The position numbers and the translations under genes were made by a program. DNA of 46,559 nucleotides, taken from contig NZ_MSPQ01000021.1 in NCBI RefSeq assembly GCF_001936475.1, positions 1 through 46,559 of the forward strand. The letters run 5' to 3'. The DNA is from Algoriphagus marinus. Its GTDB lineage: Bacteria > Bacteroidota > Bacteroidia > Cytophagales > Cyclobacteriaceae. Shown one piece after another: positions 33,487 through 40,925 of the stretch; within the stretch, counting starts at the first letter, position 1; each line of letters opens with the position of its first letter. Under the pieces are notes generated by a model that saw only the letters and a program-made list of their open reading frames with translations, ran no database searches and had not been told where the DNA came from.

Positions 33487-33510
33487 CCATAGCATAAACA
33501 AGAGACGATT

Positions 33511-34167
33511 TTGACTACAGCAGAAGAGAATTATTTGAAAGCTATCTATCACCTCTCCGAAGACGGAAAGAAGAGTGTATCCACCAACGATGTGGCCCGA
33601 GAAATGAAAACAAAACCTGCCTCTGTCACTGACATGCTTCGTAAACTTGGGGAGAAGGAGATGATCGAGTACCGAAAATATTACGGGGTTCACATCACCG
33701 AAGAAGGGAAACGGATGGCATTGCAAACAGTCCGGAAACATAGACTTTGGGAAGTCTTCCTAGTGGACAAATTAAACTTCGCCTGGGATGAAGTTCATGA
33801 GGTAGCCGAGGAGCTCGAACACATCCAATCCCCCCTACTCATCCAACGATTGGACGCCTATCTCAACTATCCAAAATTTGACCCACACGGAGACCCTATT
33901 CCGGATGAATTTGGCGATGTAAAAGCAAAGCCAAGAGTAGCTCTAAACGAGATGGAAATCGACCAAATGGGACAGATCGTAGCAGTCAAAGACAGCTCGG
34001 CAGCATTCCTAAAATACCTCGATAAAGTAGGCGCTTATATCGGTGCCAGAATCAAAGTTTTGGACAAGGTGGATTTTGATGGATCGATCGAAATTTTAGT
34101 CGATCAAAAGAAAAATCTCTTTATGTCAAAAGAAGTCGCAATAAACATTTTGGTACTTCAGTCATGA
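33511..34167 (+). CDS. DtxR/MntR family metal-dependent regulator
   Basis: A 218-residue regulator. The N-terminal winged helix (TTAEENYLKAIYHLSEDGKK, STNDVAREMKTKPASVTDMLRKL) is followed by the metal-binding/dimerisation domain with the ligand-rich segments HRLWEVFLVDKL and WDEVHEVAEELEHI, and a C-terminal SH3/FeoA-like domain (about 150-218). It should repress metal uptake when Mn(II) or Fe(II) is plentiful. The start is TTG; no ATG fits. It overlaps the binding-protein gene by 4 nt, so it is the first gene of the uptake operon it most likely controls. Confidence 0.9.
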   Translation: MTTAEENYLKAIYHLSEDGKKSVSTNDVAREMKTKPASVTDMLRKLGEKEMIEYRKYYGVHITEEGKRMALQTVRKHRLWEVFLVDKLNFAWDEVHEVAEELEHIQSPLLIQRLDAYLNYPKFDPHGDPIPDEFGDVKAKPRVALNEMEIDQMGQIVAVKDSSAAFLKYLDKVGAYIGARIKVLDKVDFDGSIEILVDQKKNLFMSKEVAINILVLQS

Positions 34168-35081
34168 TCCCAGTTCGAATCATATTGCCTCTACTCCTAT
34201 TTATTTTTGCCAGCTGCAAATTTGAAAATCCGGAGGAACGTCTCAAACCCCAAATCGTCACGACAACCAGTATTTTGGCAGATGGAATTCGGAATTTGGT
34301 AGGAGATTCGGCAGAAGTAGTTGCACTGATGCCGGCAGGTGTTGACCCCCACTTATACAAAGCTTCCGCTCGGGATTTGGATCTATTGCAGAATGCAGAT
34401 TTGGTTATTTACCATGGACTTTTTCTGGAAGGGAAAATGACAGAGATTTTCGAAAAGCTGGAATTTAGTCAGGTCCTGATCAATGTATCAGAGAAAATCC
34501 CCAATGATCGTCTCCTTCGATCTGGTCCCGAGGCGCACTCAGTCGATCCACATATTTGGTTTGATGTGAACTTGTGGTCCATGGCTATGGCTCATGCTGC
34601 TGAAGAAATCATTCTTTGGAAACCAAATTGGAAAACAAGTATTGAAAAAAACGCTGCTGTTTTCCAATCAAAGCTTTCAGATCTAAATCAGGAAACCGCC
34701 AAAAAAATGGAAGAGCTTAAACGTTCCAATCAGGCGCTCATTACAGCTCATGATGCATTTGCATACTTTGGTCGAGCTTATGGAATCGAAGTTTTAGGAT
34801 TGCAAGGCTTATCCACACTCAGCGAACCCGGTCTTCGGGATCTGACTGGTTTGGTTCAGTTTATTGTAAGCCGAAAAATCAAAGCAGTTTTTGCAGAGCA
34901 AACCATTTCTCCAAAAGCAATTGAAGCAGTAGTCGCAGGTTGCAAAAACCAAAACCACGAGATCAAACTTGCAGGACCCTTATTCACTGATAGCCTTGGC
35001 GATCCTAATGGCTCTGCCGGAACCTATATCGGAATGGTCAACACCAATGTTAACGTCATCTTTGAAAGCCTTAAACCATGA
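34164..35081 (+). CDS. Metal ABC transporter substrate-binding lipoprotein (ZnuA/TroA type)
   Basis: A 305-residue cluster A-I binding protein. A lipoprotein signal ends in LFIFASC (Cys18). Metal ligands fit the family pattern: His in GVDPHLYKAS, His in VDPHIWFD, His in ITAHDAFAYFG, and Asp in LFTDSLG. Three His plus Asp is seen in zinc and some Mn/Fe binders, so the metal cannot be fixed from sequence. The long His-rich loop of ZnuA is absent, and together with the DtxR-type regulator this tips towards Mn or Fe. Its ends overlap the preceding and following genes by 4 nt each. Confidence 0.9.
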   Translation: MIPVRIILPLLLFIFASCKFENPEERLKPQIVTTTSILADGIRNLVGDSAEVVALMPAGVDPHLYKASARDLDLLQNADLVIYHGLFLEGKMTEIFEKLEFSQVLINVSEKIPNDRLLRSGPEAHSVDPHIWFDVNLWSMAMAHAAEEIILWKPNWKTSIEKNAAVFQSKLSDLNQETAKKMEELKRSNQALITAHDAFAYFGRAYGIEVLGLQGLSTLSEPGLRDLTGLVQFIVSRKIKAVFAEQTISPKAIEAVVAGCKNQNHEIKLAGPLFTDSLGDPNGSAGTYIGMVNTNVNVIFESLKP

Positions 35082-35866
35082 TAAACCACATAGAACACCC
35101 CATCATCGAAATTCATGACCTAACGGTAAGTTATGATCAAAGTCCCGTTCTCTGGAATGTGGACTTAAGTCTCCCATCTGGAAAATTGATCGGAATTCTG
35201 GGCCCAAACGGGGCTGGAAAAAGTACACTTATAAAGGCTATCATGGGCCTAGTCTCTCCTTCTGGAGGATATGTCAAGCTTTTTGACAAATCCTTGGAAG
35301 AAGTACGCAGCAGAATCAGCTACGTACCACAGCGAGAATCAGTGGACTGGAATTTCCCCGCATCTGTGCTTGACGTGGTATTGATGGGAACCTACGGCAA
35401 ACTTGGACTTTTTAAAAGACCTGGGAAAAAGGAAAAGGAACTCGCGATGGAATGTTTGGAGAAAGTAGGGATGCAGGGTTTTGCAAAGCGGCAGATTTCA
35501 GAACTCTCCGGTGGACAGCAACAACGGGTTTTTATCGGAAGATCACTAGCGCAGAATGCAGATCTCTATTTAATGGATGAACCTTTTGCTGGTGTAGATA
35601 TGGCTACAGAGACCGCCATTTTCGAACTTTTGAAGCAAATGACTGCAGAAGGAAAAACAGTAGTGGTGGTCCATCATGACATTTATTCCGCTGTGAATTA
35701 CTTCGATTGGTTTATCATGCTCAATCTTCATTTGGTCGCTTCTGGCCCAAAAGAAACAGTAATTACTGAAGAGCTACTTCGCAAAACCTATGGTGGAAAA
35801 CTGAATTTACTTACCAAAGTGTCTGATTTAATTCGTCAGAAAGAATTCAATCCTTTGAAAAACTGA
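35078..35866 (+). CDS. Metal ABC transporter ATP-binding protein
   Basis: A 262-residue ABC ATPase. Walker A is GPNGAGKST, the signature motif LSGGQQQRVFIGRSLA, Walker B LYLMDEPFAGVD, and the switch His VVVVHHD. It resembles MntB/ZnuC/TroB-type ATPases (SYVPQRESVDWNFP Q-loop). It powers uptake through the two permeases encoded next. It overlaps the binding-protein gene by 4 nt (ATGA) and is one base from the next start, so the operon is translationally coupled. Confidence 0.94.
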   Translation: MINHIEHPIIEIHDLTVSYDQSPVLWNVDLSLPSGKLIGILGPNGAGKSTLIKAIMGLVSPSGGYVKLFDKSLEEVRSRISYVPQRESVDWNFPASVLDVVLMGTYGKLGLFKRPGKKEKELAMECLEKVGMQGFAKRQISELSGGQQQRVFIGRSLAQNADLYLMDEPFAGVDMATETAIFELLKQMTAEGKTVVVVHHDIYSAVNYFDWFIMLNLHLVASGPKETVITEELLRKTYGGKLNLLTKVSDLIRQKEFNPLKN

Positions 35867-35867
35867 T

Positions 35868-37160
35868 ATGAGCGATTTTCTCTACTTCTTCACTTTTCAA
35901 GACTCTTCGATTGCATTTGTGGTAATCGGAATTATTCTACTTGGTGTAGGTTCAGCTTATGTCGGAACTTATAGCTTTTTGGATAAAAAAGCGCTACTTG
36001 GAGATGCTATTTCTCATGCAGTTTTGCCGGGGATCTGTCTGGGTTTTATCCTTGCAGGAACAAAAAACCCAGTTTACATCGTATCAGGAGCATTCTTTTC
36101 AGGAGCTTTGGCTACGTTTTTAACCTCATGGCTTCGCAAAAACACCCGATTGAGTGAGGATGCAATTATAGCTTCCATCCTATCCATTTTCTTTGGATTC
36201 GGGATCGTATTGTTAACAGTGATCCAAAAGTCCGGAAACCCCGAAATGGCTGGACTGAATCAATTTATCTTTGGAAATGCTATCGCAATTTTAGAAGAAG
36301 ACCTTTGGATTTATGGTGGATTAGCAGTTTTCATCATTCTTTCGCTGAGCATCTTTCAAAAGGAATTTAGTCTGCTAGTCTTTAATGCCGAATACGGGAA
36401 GGCTATTGGCTATCCAATGGGATTGATCCGATTGGTTTTTAATGTACTGATGATCTTATCTGTTGTGATCGGAATTCAGGCGATCGGGGTAGTTTTGATG
36501 GCAGCACTGCTAATTACCCCTGGGGCTGCTGCAAGATTCTGGACTGATAAGCTGGGGAATTTAGTGATCCTTGCAGGGATCTTTTCCGCAGTATCGGGCG
36601 TGATGGGAACATACATTTCCTTTGTTCTACCGCAAATGCCAACCGGTCCTTGGGTCGTAGTCTTCCTTTCGTTTTTAGCCTTGATTTCATTTCTATTTGC
36701 ACCAAAGCGAGGAGTCCTTTCACGCTATATTTCCAGAAGAAGCTATCTCAAAAAAACACATCAAGACCATCTATTAAAAGCATTATATCGTGCACTTGAA
36801 GCTGGGAAGAAAAACATGACCATAGAAGAAATCTATGAGGCCTACCCCTTCCAAAAGAGAGAATCAGACCAATCTATTGATAATTTAATTAGTAACGGTT
36901 TAATAATTAAAAATCAGTCTATTATATCACTCACTCCTAAAGGAAAATCAGAGTCTAAACGTATCGTACGACTTCATAGACTTTGGGAACTATACCTAAA
37001 TGAGTACATGAATATTGCACCGGATCACGTTCATGATTCAGCCGAAAAACTCGAGCATATCCTCACTCCTGAGCTGGAAGAACTGCTTGAAAACAGACTT
37101 AATTATCCTAAACTAGATCCTCACCAGGAGACCATCCCCCGCGACCATGATGAGCTTTGA
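35868..37160 (+). CDS. Metal ABC permease fused to a DtxR-like domain
   Basis: The protein has 430 residues. Residues 1 to about 280 form an ABC-3 family permease with about eight membrane helices (LLGDAISHAVLPGICLGF, SEDAIIASILSIFFGFGI, IGVVLMAALLITPGAAARF). Residues about 297-430 are soluble and resemble the regulator encoded at the start of the operon: a winged-helix part (MTIEEIYEAYPFQK...SLTPKGKSESKRIV), then VRLHRLWELYLNEY and DHVHDSAEKLEHILTPELEELLENRLNYPKLDP in parts, matching the DtxR metal-binding segment, with His and Glu ligands retained. The tail would face the cytoplasm and could sense metal on the transporter (inference). Similar fusions are known in Bacteroidota and some Firmicutes. 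It overlaps the next permease gene by 14 nt. Confidence 0.9.
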   Translation: MSDFLYFFTFQDSSIAFVVIGIILLGVGSAYVGTYSFLDKKALLGDAISHAVLPGICLGFILAGTKNPVYIVSGAFFSGALATFLTSWLRKNTRLSEDAIIASILSIFFGFGIVLLTVIQKSGNPEMAGLNQFIFGNAIAILEEDLWIYGGLAVFIILSLSIFQKEFSLLVFNAEYGKAIGYPMGLIRLVFNVLMILSVVIGIQAIGVVLMAALLITPGAAARFWTDKLGNLVILAGIFSAVSGVMGTYISFVLPQMPTGPWVVVFLSFLALISFLFAPKRGVLSRYISRRSYLKKTHQDHLLKALYRALEAGKKNMTIEEIYEAYPFQKRESDQSIDNLISNGLIIKNQSIISLTPKGKSESKRIVRLHRLWELYLNEYMNIAPDHVHDSAEKLEHILTPELEELLENRLNYPKLDPHQETIPRDHDEL

Positions 37161-38046
37161 CCAAAATGCATTTCTGATCATATTCACCGCTTCGATGATC
37201 TCGATTTCCTGCGGTCTATTGGGAGTGTTTATGATGCTCCGCAAAATGTCCATGACAGGCGATGCCATTTCGCATGCAGTTTTACCGGGAATAGTAATCG
37301 GCTTTTTCGTCTCCGGAAGTCAGCGGGGACTTGAAGTGATTATTGGAGCTGGAATTTTAGGGATTTTAGCAACGCTAATGATCGATTGGCTGAGAAGAAA
37401 AGCAAGAGTTCAGCTTGACGCTTCGATTGGAATCACCTTTACCCTACTCTTTGCTATCGGAATTATCCTGATCAATCTGTTAGCTTACAAAGTTGACCTA
37501 GACCAGGAATGTGTGCTTTATGGGGAAATCGCCTACTTACCAATTGATCTCTGGATAACTGGTGGTGGTCAAAATATGGGGCCAAGAATCATGTACCTCG
37601 CACTTCTAAATTTAATTTTAGTAGGAGGATTCATCTACCTGTTTTTTAAAGAGTTAACCGTAACCAGTTTTGATGAAAACTTCAGCATGGTGATCGGAAT
37701 CCCAGCAGGAGTTATCAATCTAGGGTTAATGAGTATGGTATCTTACACTACTGTAAGCAGCTTCGAAGCGGTGGGCGCGATTTTGGTAGTTGCACTCCTA
37801 GTGGTACCTCCCGCAACGGCTTTCCTTTGGACTAAAAAACTAAACCAATTGATCAAAATCACCATTGGAATTGGAATAGGAATCGCCATTTTGGGATATT
37901 ACTTGGCATATTTCTTCGATAGTTCCATCGCGGGAATGGTTGTAAGTGTAGCCGGAATTGTATTTTTGGCAAGCGCATTGTATAAAAGTAAGCTATTCAG
38001 TAACAGATTTGGAACTTCAACAAAGCAAGAGTCGTTTGGAAATTGA
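37147..38046 (+). CDS. Metal ABC transporter permease, second subunit
   Basis: A 299-residue ABC-3 family permease without extra domain. It has about eight hydrophobic helices and the family motif MTGDAISHAVLPGIVIGF, with LDASIGITFTLLFAIGI and VGAILVVALLVVPPATAFLW later. It would pair with the fused permease as a heterodimer. Its start lies 14 nt inside the preceding gene, and its stop is one base before the thioredoxin-like gene. Confidence 0.93.
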   Translation: MMSFDQNAFLIIFTASMISISCGLLGVFMMLRKMSMTGDAISHAVLPGIVIGFFVSGSQRGLEVIIGAGILGILATLMIDWLRRKARVQLDASIGITFTLLFAIGIILINLLAYKVDLDQECVLYGEIAYLPIDLWITGGGQNMGPRIMYLALLNLILVGGFIYLFFKELTVTSFDENFSMVIGIPAGVINLGLMSMVSYTTVSSFEAVGAILVVALLVVPPATAFLWTKKLNQLIKITIGIGIGIAILGYYLAYFFDSSIAGMVVSVAGIVFLASALYKSKLFSNRFGTSTKQESFGN

Positions 38047-38047
38047 T

Positions 38048-38509
38048 ATGGAAAAAATAAGAATATTCTTCTTTTTATTAGCCCTTGGCTTCTTGAGCCA
38101 AAATGTAAATGGGCAAGATCAAATTGAATGGATGAAATTCGAAAAAGCTGTGGAAGCAAACGAATTTCAAAAAAAGATGCTTTTTGTGGACGTGTACACC
38201 GATTGGTGCGGCTGGTGCAAAAAGATGGATAAGGACACTTTTACAGATCCTAAGGTCATCGAATACATCAATGCAAACTTTTACGCCGTGAAATTGAATG
38301 CCGAAGACACCAAACGCACTTTTAATTTTATGGGAAAAGAATACAATGAAGCCCAAATGGCAGCTGCGATGCGGGTTCGCTCCTATCCCAACTTTGTGAT
38401 CATTGATCCTACTTTACAGAATATCACCCAAATGCCTGGCTATAGAGAGCCTGTTCCTTTTTTGGAAACCTTAACAGGGGTCGTTGCTAATGCATTTCCA
38501 AAGAAATGA
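38048..38509 (+). CDS. Secreted thioredoxin-like protein
   Basis: A 153-residue protein with a signal peptide (about 1-22, ending VNGQ) and a thioredoxin fold of the DUF255/thioredoxin-7 type. The redox motif is DWCGWCKKMD (CxxC), and the cis-Pro loop is RVRSYPNFVI. It probably acts as a periplasmic disulfide reductase or isomerase. The ATG at 38048 is chosen since it gives a signal peptide; a longer frame from 37958 lies inside the permease gene. Its stop overlaps the mnmE start by 4 nt, so it bridges the metal operon and mnmE. Confidence 0.88.
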   Translation: MEKIRIFFFLLALGFLSQNVNGQDQIEWMKFEKAVEANEFQKKMLFVDVYTDWCGWCKKMDKDTFTDPKVIEYINANFYAVKLNAEDTKRTFNFMGKEYNEAQMAAAMRVRSYPNFVIIDPTLQNITQMPGYREPVPFLETLTGVVANAFPKK

Positions 38510-39888
38510 GTTTTACCCTTTCTGATCAAAAAGACACCATTATTGCACTGGCAACCCCACAGGGAGTTGGTGCAATTGCAGTTATTCGACTTTCCGGACC
38601 CGAGGCTATTCGTCTAACCAACGAAGTGTTCTTTGGAAAAAACCTGGAAAAACAAGAATCTCATACCATTCATTTTGGCACCATCCGAGATGGAGAAAAA
38701 ATCATCGATGAGGTGTTGGTATCCCTGTTTATTGCACCAAAGTCATTTACCAAGGAAAATGTAGTGGAAATCTCCACGCACGGTTCTTCTTATATCATCA
38801 ACCAAGTACTTAAGCTATTTGTCCGTAAAGGTGCGCGTCCTGCCAAACCAGGAGAATTCACACAGCGCGCCTTCCTAAATGGACAATTTGATTTGGCTCA
38901 GGCTGAGGCTGTTGCAGATTTGATTCATGCAGATTCGGAGACCAGCCATCAAGCAGCATTGAATCAAATGCGTGGAGGATTCAGTTCTGAAATTCAGCAG
39001 CTTCGCTCCCGATTGATCCATTTTGCTTCTATGATTGAGTTGGAACTGGATTTTGGCGAGGAAGATGTGGAGTTTGCCAGTCGGGATGAATTACGGGCGC
39101 TTGTGGAGCGACTGCTTCGAGTAGTGGAAGAATTGATTTTGAGTTTTGATCTGGGAAATGTTATCAAAAACGGCGTTCCAACAGTTATTGCTGGAAAACC
39201 GAATGCAGGGAAATCCACCTTGCTCAATGCCCTGCTCAACGAAGAGAAAGCGATTGTCTCGGAAATTGCAGGAACTACCCGTGATTTTATCGAGGATGAA
39301 ATCAGCATAGGTGGCGTGATCTTTCGCTTTATCGATACAGCCGGACTTCGGGAGACCACAGATACTATCGAAGCGATTGGAGTAAGTCGAACACAGGAGA
39401 AAATGAAGACTGCTTCCTTGATTTTATACCTCTTTGATTTGAGTGATACAGACTTGGTAGAAGTCAATCGGGAGATCAATAAACTCGAGAATCAAGGTGT
39501 CCCTTTTCTTAAAGTAGCCAATAAGACTGATAAAGCTAAAGCCAATATTAGTAGTGAGTTAAAGGAACAGCATCCGGATACGATTTTTATTTCCGCAGGA
39601 AAAAAAGAAAACCTCGAAGAGCTAAAAATTCGAATTTTAGAATTGGTAAATCTGGACAAATTCAGAACCGGAAATACCATTGTTACCAATGTGCGGCATT
39701 ACGATTCCCTGGTCAAAACCCGGGCTTCCCTCCTAGATATTCTCAGTGGTTTGGATAATCAAATCAGCAATGATTTTGTAGCGATGGATATCCGTCGCTC
39801 ACTACATTTCCTCGGGGAGATCACCGGAGAAATCACCACGGACGATCTCCTCGAGAATATTTTTAGGAATTTCTGTATCGGGAAGTAA
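38506..39888 (+). CDS. mnmE: tRNA modification GTPase MnmE
   Basis: MnmE works with MnmG to add the carboxymethylaminomethyl group to wobble uridine 34. The 460-residue protein shows the N-terminal tetrahydrofolate-binding domain (TIIALATPQGVGAIAVIRLSG), a helical domain, and an inserted G domain with GKPNAGKST (230-238), DTAGLRETTD and NKTD. It ends in the essential C-terminal FCIGK (Cys457). mnmE is often near the replication origin, in line with the candidate oriC 5 kb upstream. It overlaps the thioredoxin-like gene by 4 nt. Confidence 0.97.
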   Translation: MSFTLSDQKDTIIALATPQGVGAIAVIRLSGPEAIRLTNEVFFGKNLEKQESHTIHFGTIRDGEKIIDEVLVSLFIAPKSFTKENVVEISTHGSSYIINQVLKLFVRKGARPAKPGEFTQRAFLNGQFDLAQAEAVADLIHADSETSHQAALNQMRGGFSSEIQQLRSRLIHFASMIELELDFGEEDVEFASRDELRALVERLLRVVEELILSFDLGNVIKNGVPTVIAGKPNAGKSTLLNALLNEEKAIVSEIAGTTRDFIEDEISIGGVIFRFIDTAGLRETTDTIEAIGVSRTQEKMKTASLILYLFDLSDTDLVEVNREINKLENQGVPFLKVANKTDKAKANISSELKEQHPDTIFISAGKKENLEELKIRILELVNLDKFRTGNTIVTNVRHYDSLVKTRASLLDILSGLDNQISNDFVAMDIRRSLHFLGEITGEITTDDLLENIFRNFCIGK

Positions 39889-39898
39889 TCCCTCGAAC

Positions 39899-40663
39899 CT
39901 AAGCTGTAAATCCTCCATCAACCACATTGATTGATCCAGTCACAAACCTACTTCGGTCTGATGCCAAGAAGAGAGCCATTTCTGCGATGTCTTCATTAGC
40001 TGCATAGCGACCAAGAGGAATCATTTTGGTAAAACTTTCTTTTACCGCTTCACCAGCTCCCGGTGCAAAACCTTCTTCCAAAGAACGCATCATCCGATTA
40101 TCAACCGGAGAGGGATGGATAGAATTTACCCTAATTTTATCAGGCGCACCTTCCAAAGCTCCCGTTCTCATCAATCCTATCGTAGCATGTTTGCTGGCTA
40201 TATAGGCTGAAACTTGAGCAGTTCCCCGAAGTCCCGCCACCGAAGAAGTGATAATTACTGAACCTCCGCCTCCTTGTTTGAGAGCAGCAAATCCATATTT
40301 CATCCCCAACCAAACTCCTTTGACATTGACGCCCATTACATGATCAAATTCTTCCTCAGGATATTCTGACATCGGCTTGACCACACCCTCTACCCCTGCA
40401 TTGAGGAAGATCACATCGATTTTCCCAAAGTTTTTGAGTGCCTCATCTGTGTATCGCTTCACGTCAGCAGCTTTGGACACGTCAGCCTGAATGAAAAGGA
40501 CATTTTTTCCTTCAAGTTCCTTTTTAGCCTCATCTAGGTTCTTCTGACTGAAGTCCACCAAAGCAATTCCCTTTGCACCTTCTTTCAGAAAAAGTTTAGC
40601 AGTGGCAAGTCCGATTCCGCCTGCTCCACCAGTAATGATTGCAATTTTATCTTTCAGTTCCAT
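39899..40663 (-). CDS. SDR family oxidoreductase
   Basis: A classical short-chain dehydrogenase of 254 residues. The cofactor motif is TGGAGGIG (11-18), followed by NAGVEG, the catalytic Ser in IITSSVAG, the YxxxK pair in SAYIASK, and the C-terminal GSINVVDGGFTA. The Asp after the second strand (ALVDFSQ) favours NAD over NADP. The substrate is unknown. The start at MELKDK is preferred; the longer frame from 40702 adds 13 residues without family similarity. It is the only minus-strand gene right of the candidate origin and is convergent with mnmE at 10 nt. Confidence 0.88.
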   Translation of the reverse strand: MELKDKIAIITGGAGGIGLATAKLFLKEGAKGIALVDFSQKNLDEAKKELEGKNVLFIQADVSKAADVKRYTDEALKNFGKIDVIFLNAGVEGVVKPMSEYPEEEFDHVMGVNVKGVWLGMKYGFAALKQGGGGSVIITSSVAGLRGTAQVSAYIASKHATIGLMRTGALEGAPDKIRVNSIHPSPVDNRMMRSLEEGFAPGAGEAVKESFTKMIPLGRYAANEDIAEMALFLASDRSRFVTGSINVVDGGFTA

Positions 40664-40925
40664 GGTATACTGTTTTTGGTTTAATAAATCCAATTTAACC
40701 AATTGAAAAAGAATAAGTCATGACATGAATCATGTCTTCAGATTATGTTTATACTAGTCTCGGATGGTTTAGTCTGTCTTGAGCTGTGAAAGGACTGCAT
40801 GTATTCTACCGAATTTCAAATTCAAGCCAATTGTCGCTAAAACTTTAAAAAGAAATTCTGAACTCTTGCTGGCTTAGTTAAAAAAAATTATCTTGGTTTC
40901 AGTTTTTTAAGCAAGACAATTTCGA
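40664..40925. promoter_or_regulatory. SDR / restriction gene divergent intergenic region with inverted repeat
   Basis: 262 bp without a gene. It holds a 6-3-6 inverted repeat GACATG-AAT-CATGTC at 40722-40736, which could be an operator for the SDR gene 60 nt away. No consensus TTTG/TAnnTTTG promoter could be placed with confidence for either gene. No C-protein gene or recognisable control box typical of restriction systems is seen. Confidence 0.35.

Larger units (their letters stand above)
33190..33510. other. Candidate chromosomal replication origin (oriC)
   Basis: A 321-bp gene-free, AT-rich stretch. DnaA-box-like 9-mers are TTATCCACG on the minus strand (33198-33206), TTATCCACT (33217-33225) and a perfect TTATCCACA (33419-33427). 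The first two form an inverted pair 10 nt apart. A 47-bp tract with only 4 G/C (33439-33485) could be the unwinding element. To the left 25 of 30 genes run on the minus strand, including rpoD, pnp, rpsO and the thrS operon; to the right 10 of 11 run on the plus strand. mnmE lies 5 kb away. dnaA itself is not in the window. No replication experiment or skew calculation was available. Confidence 0.5.

Noticed and set aside
33190..33510. Riboswitch in the long leader before the metal operon
   Set aside because: The predicted transcription start is only about 15-20 nt before the TTG start, leaving no room for a riboswitch; no conserved riboswitch fold was recognised.
38994..39479. 161-codon minus-strand frame within mnmE
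   Set aside because: Antisense to a fully conserved mnmE G-domain region; composition is Ser-rich as expected of a shadow frame.
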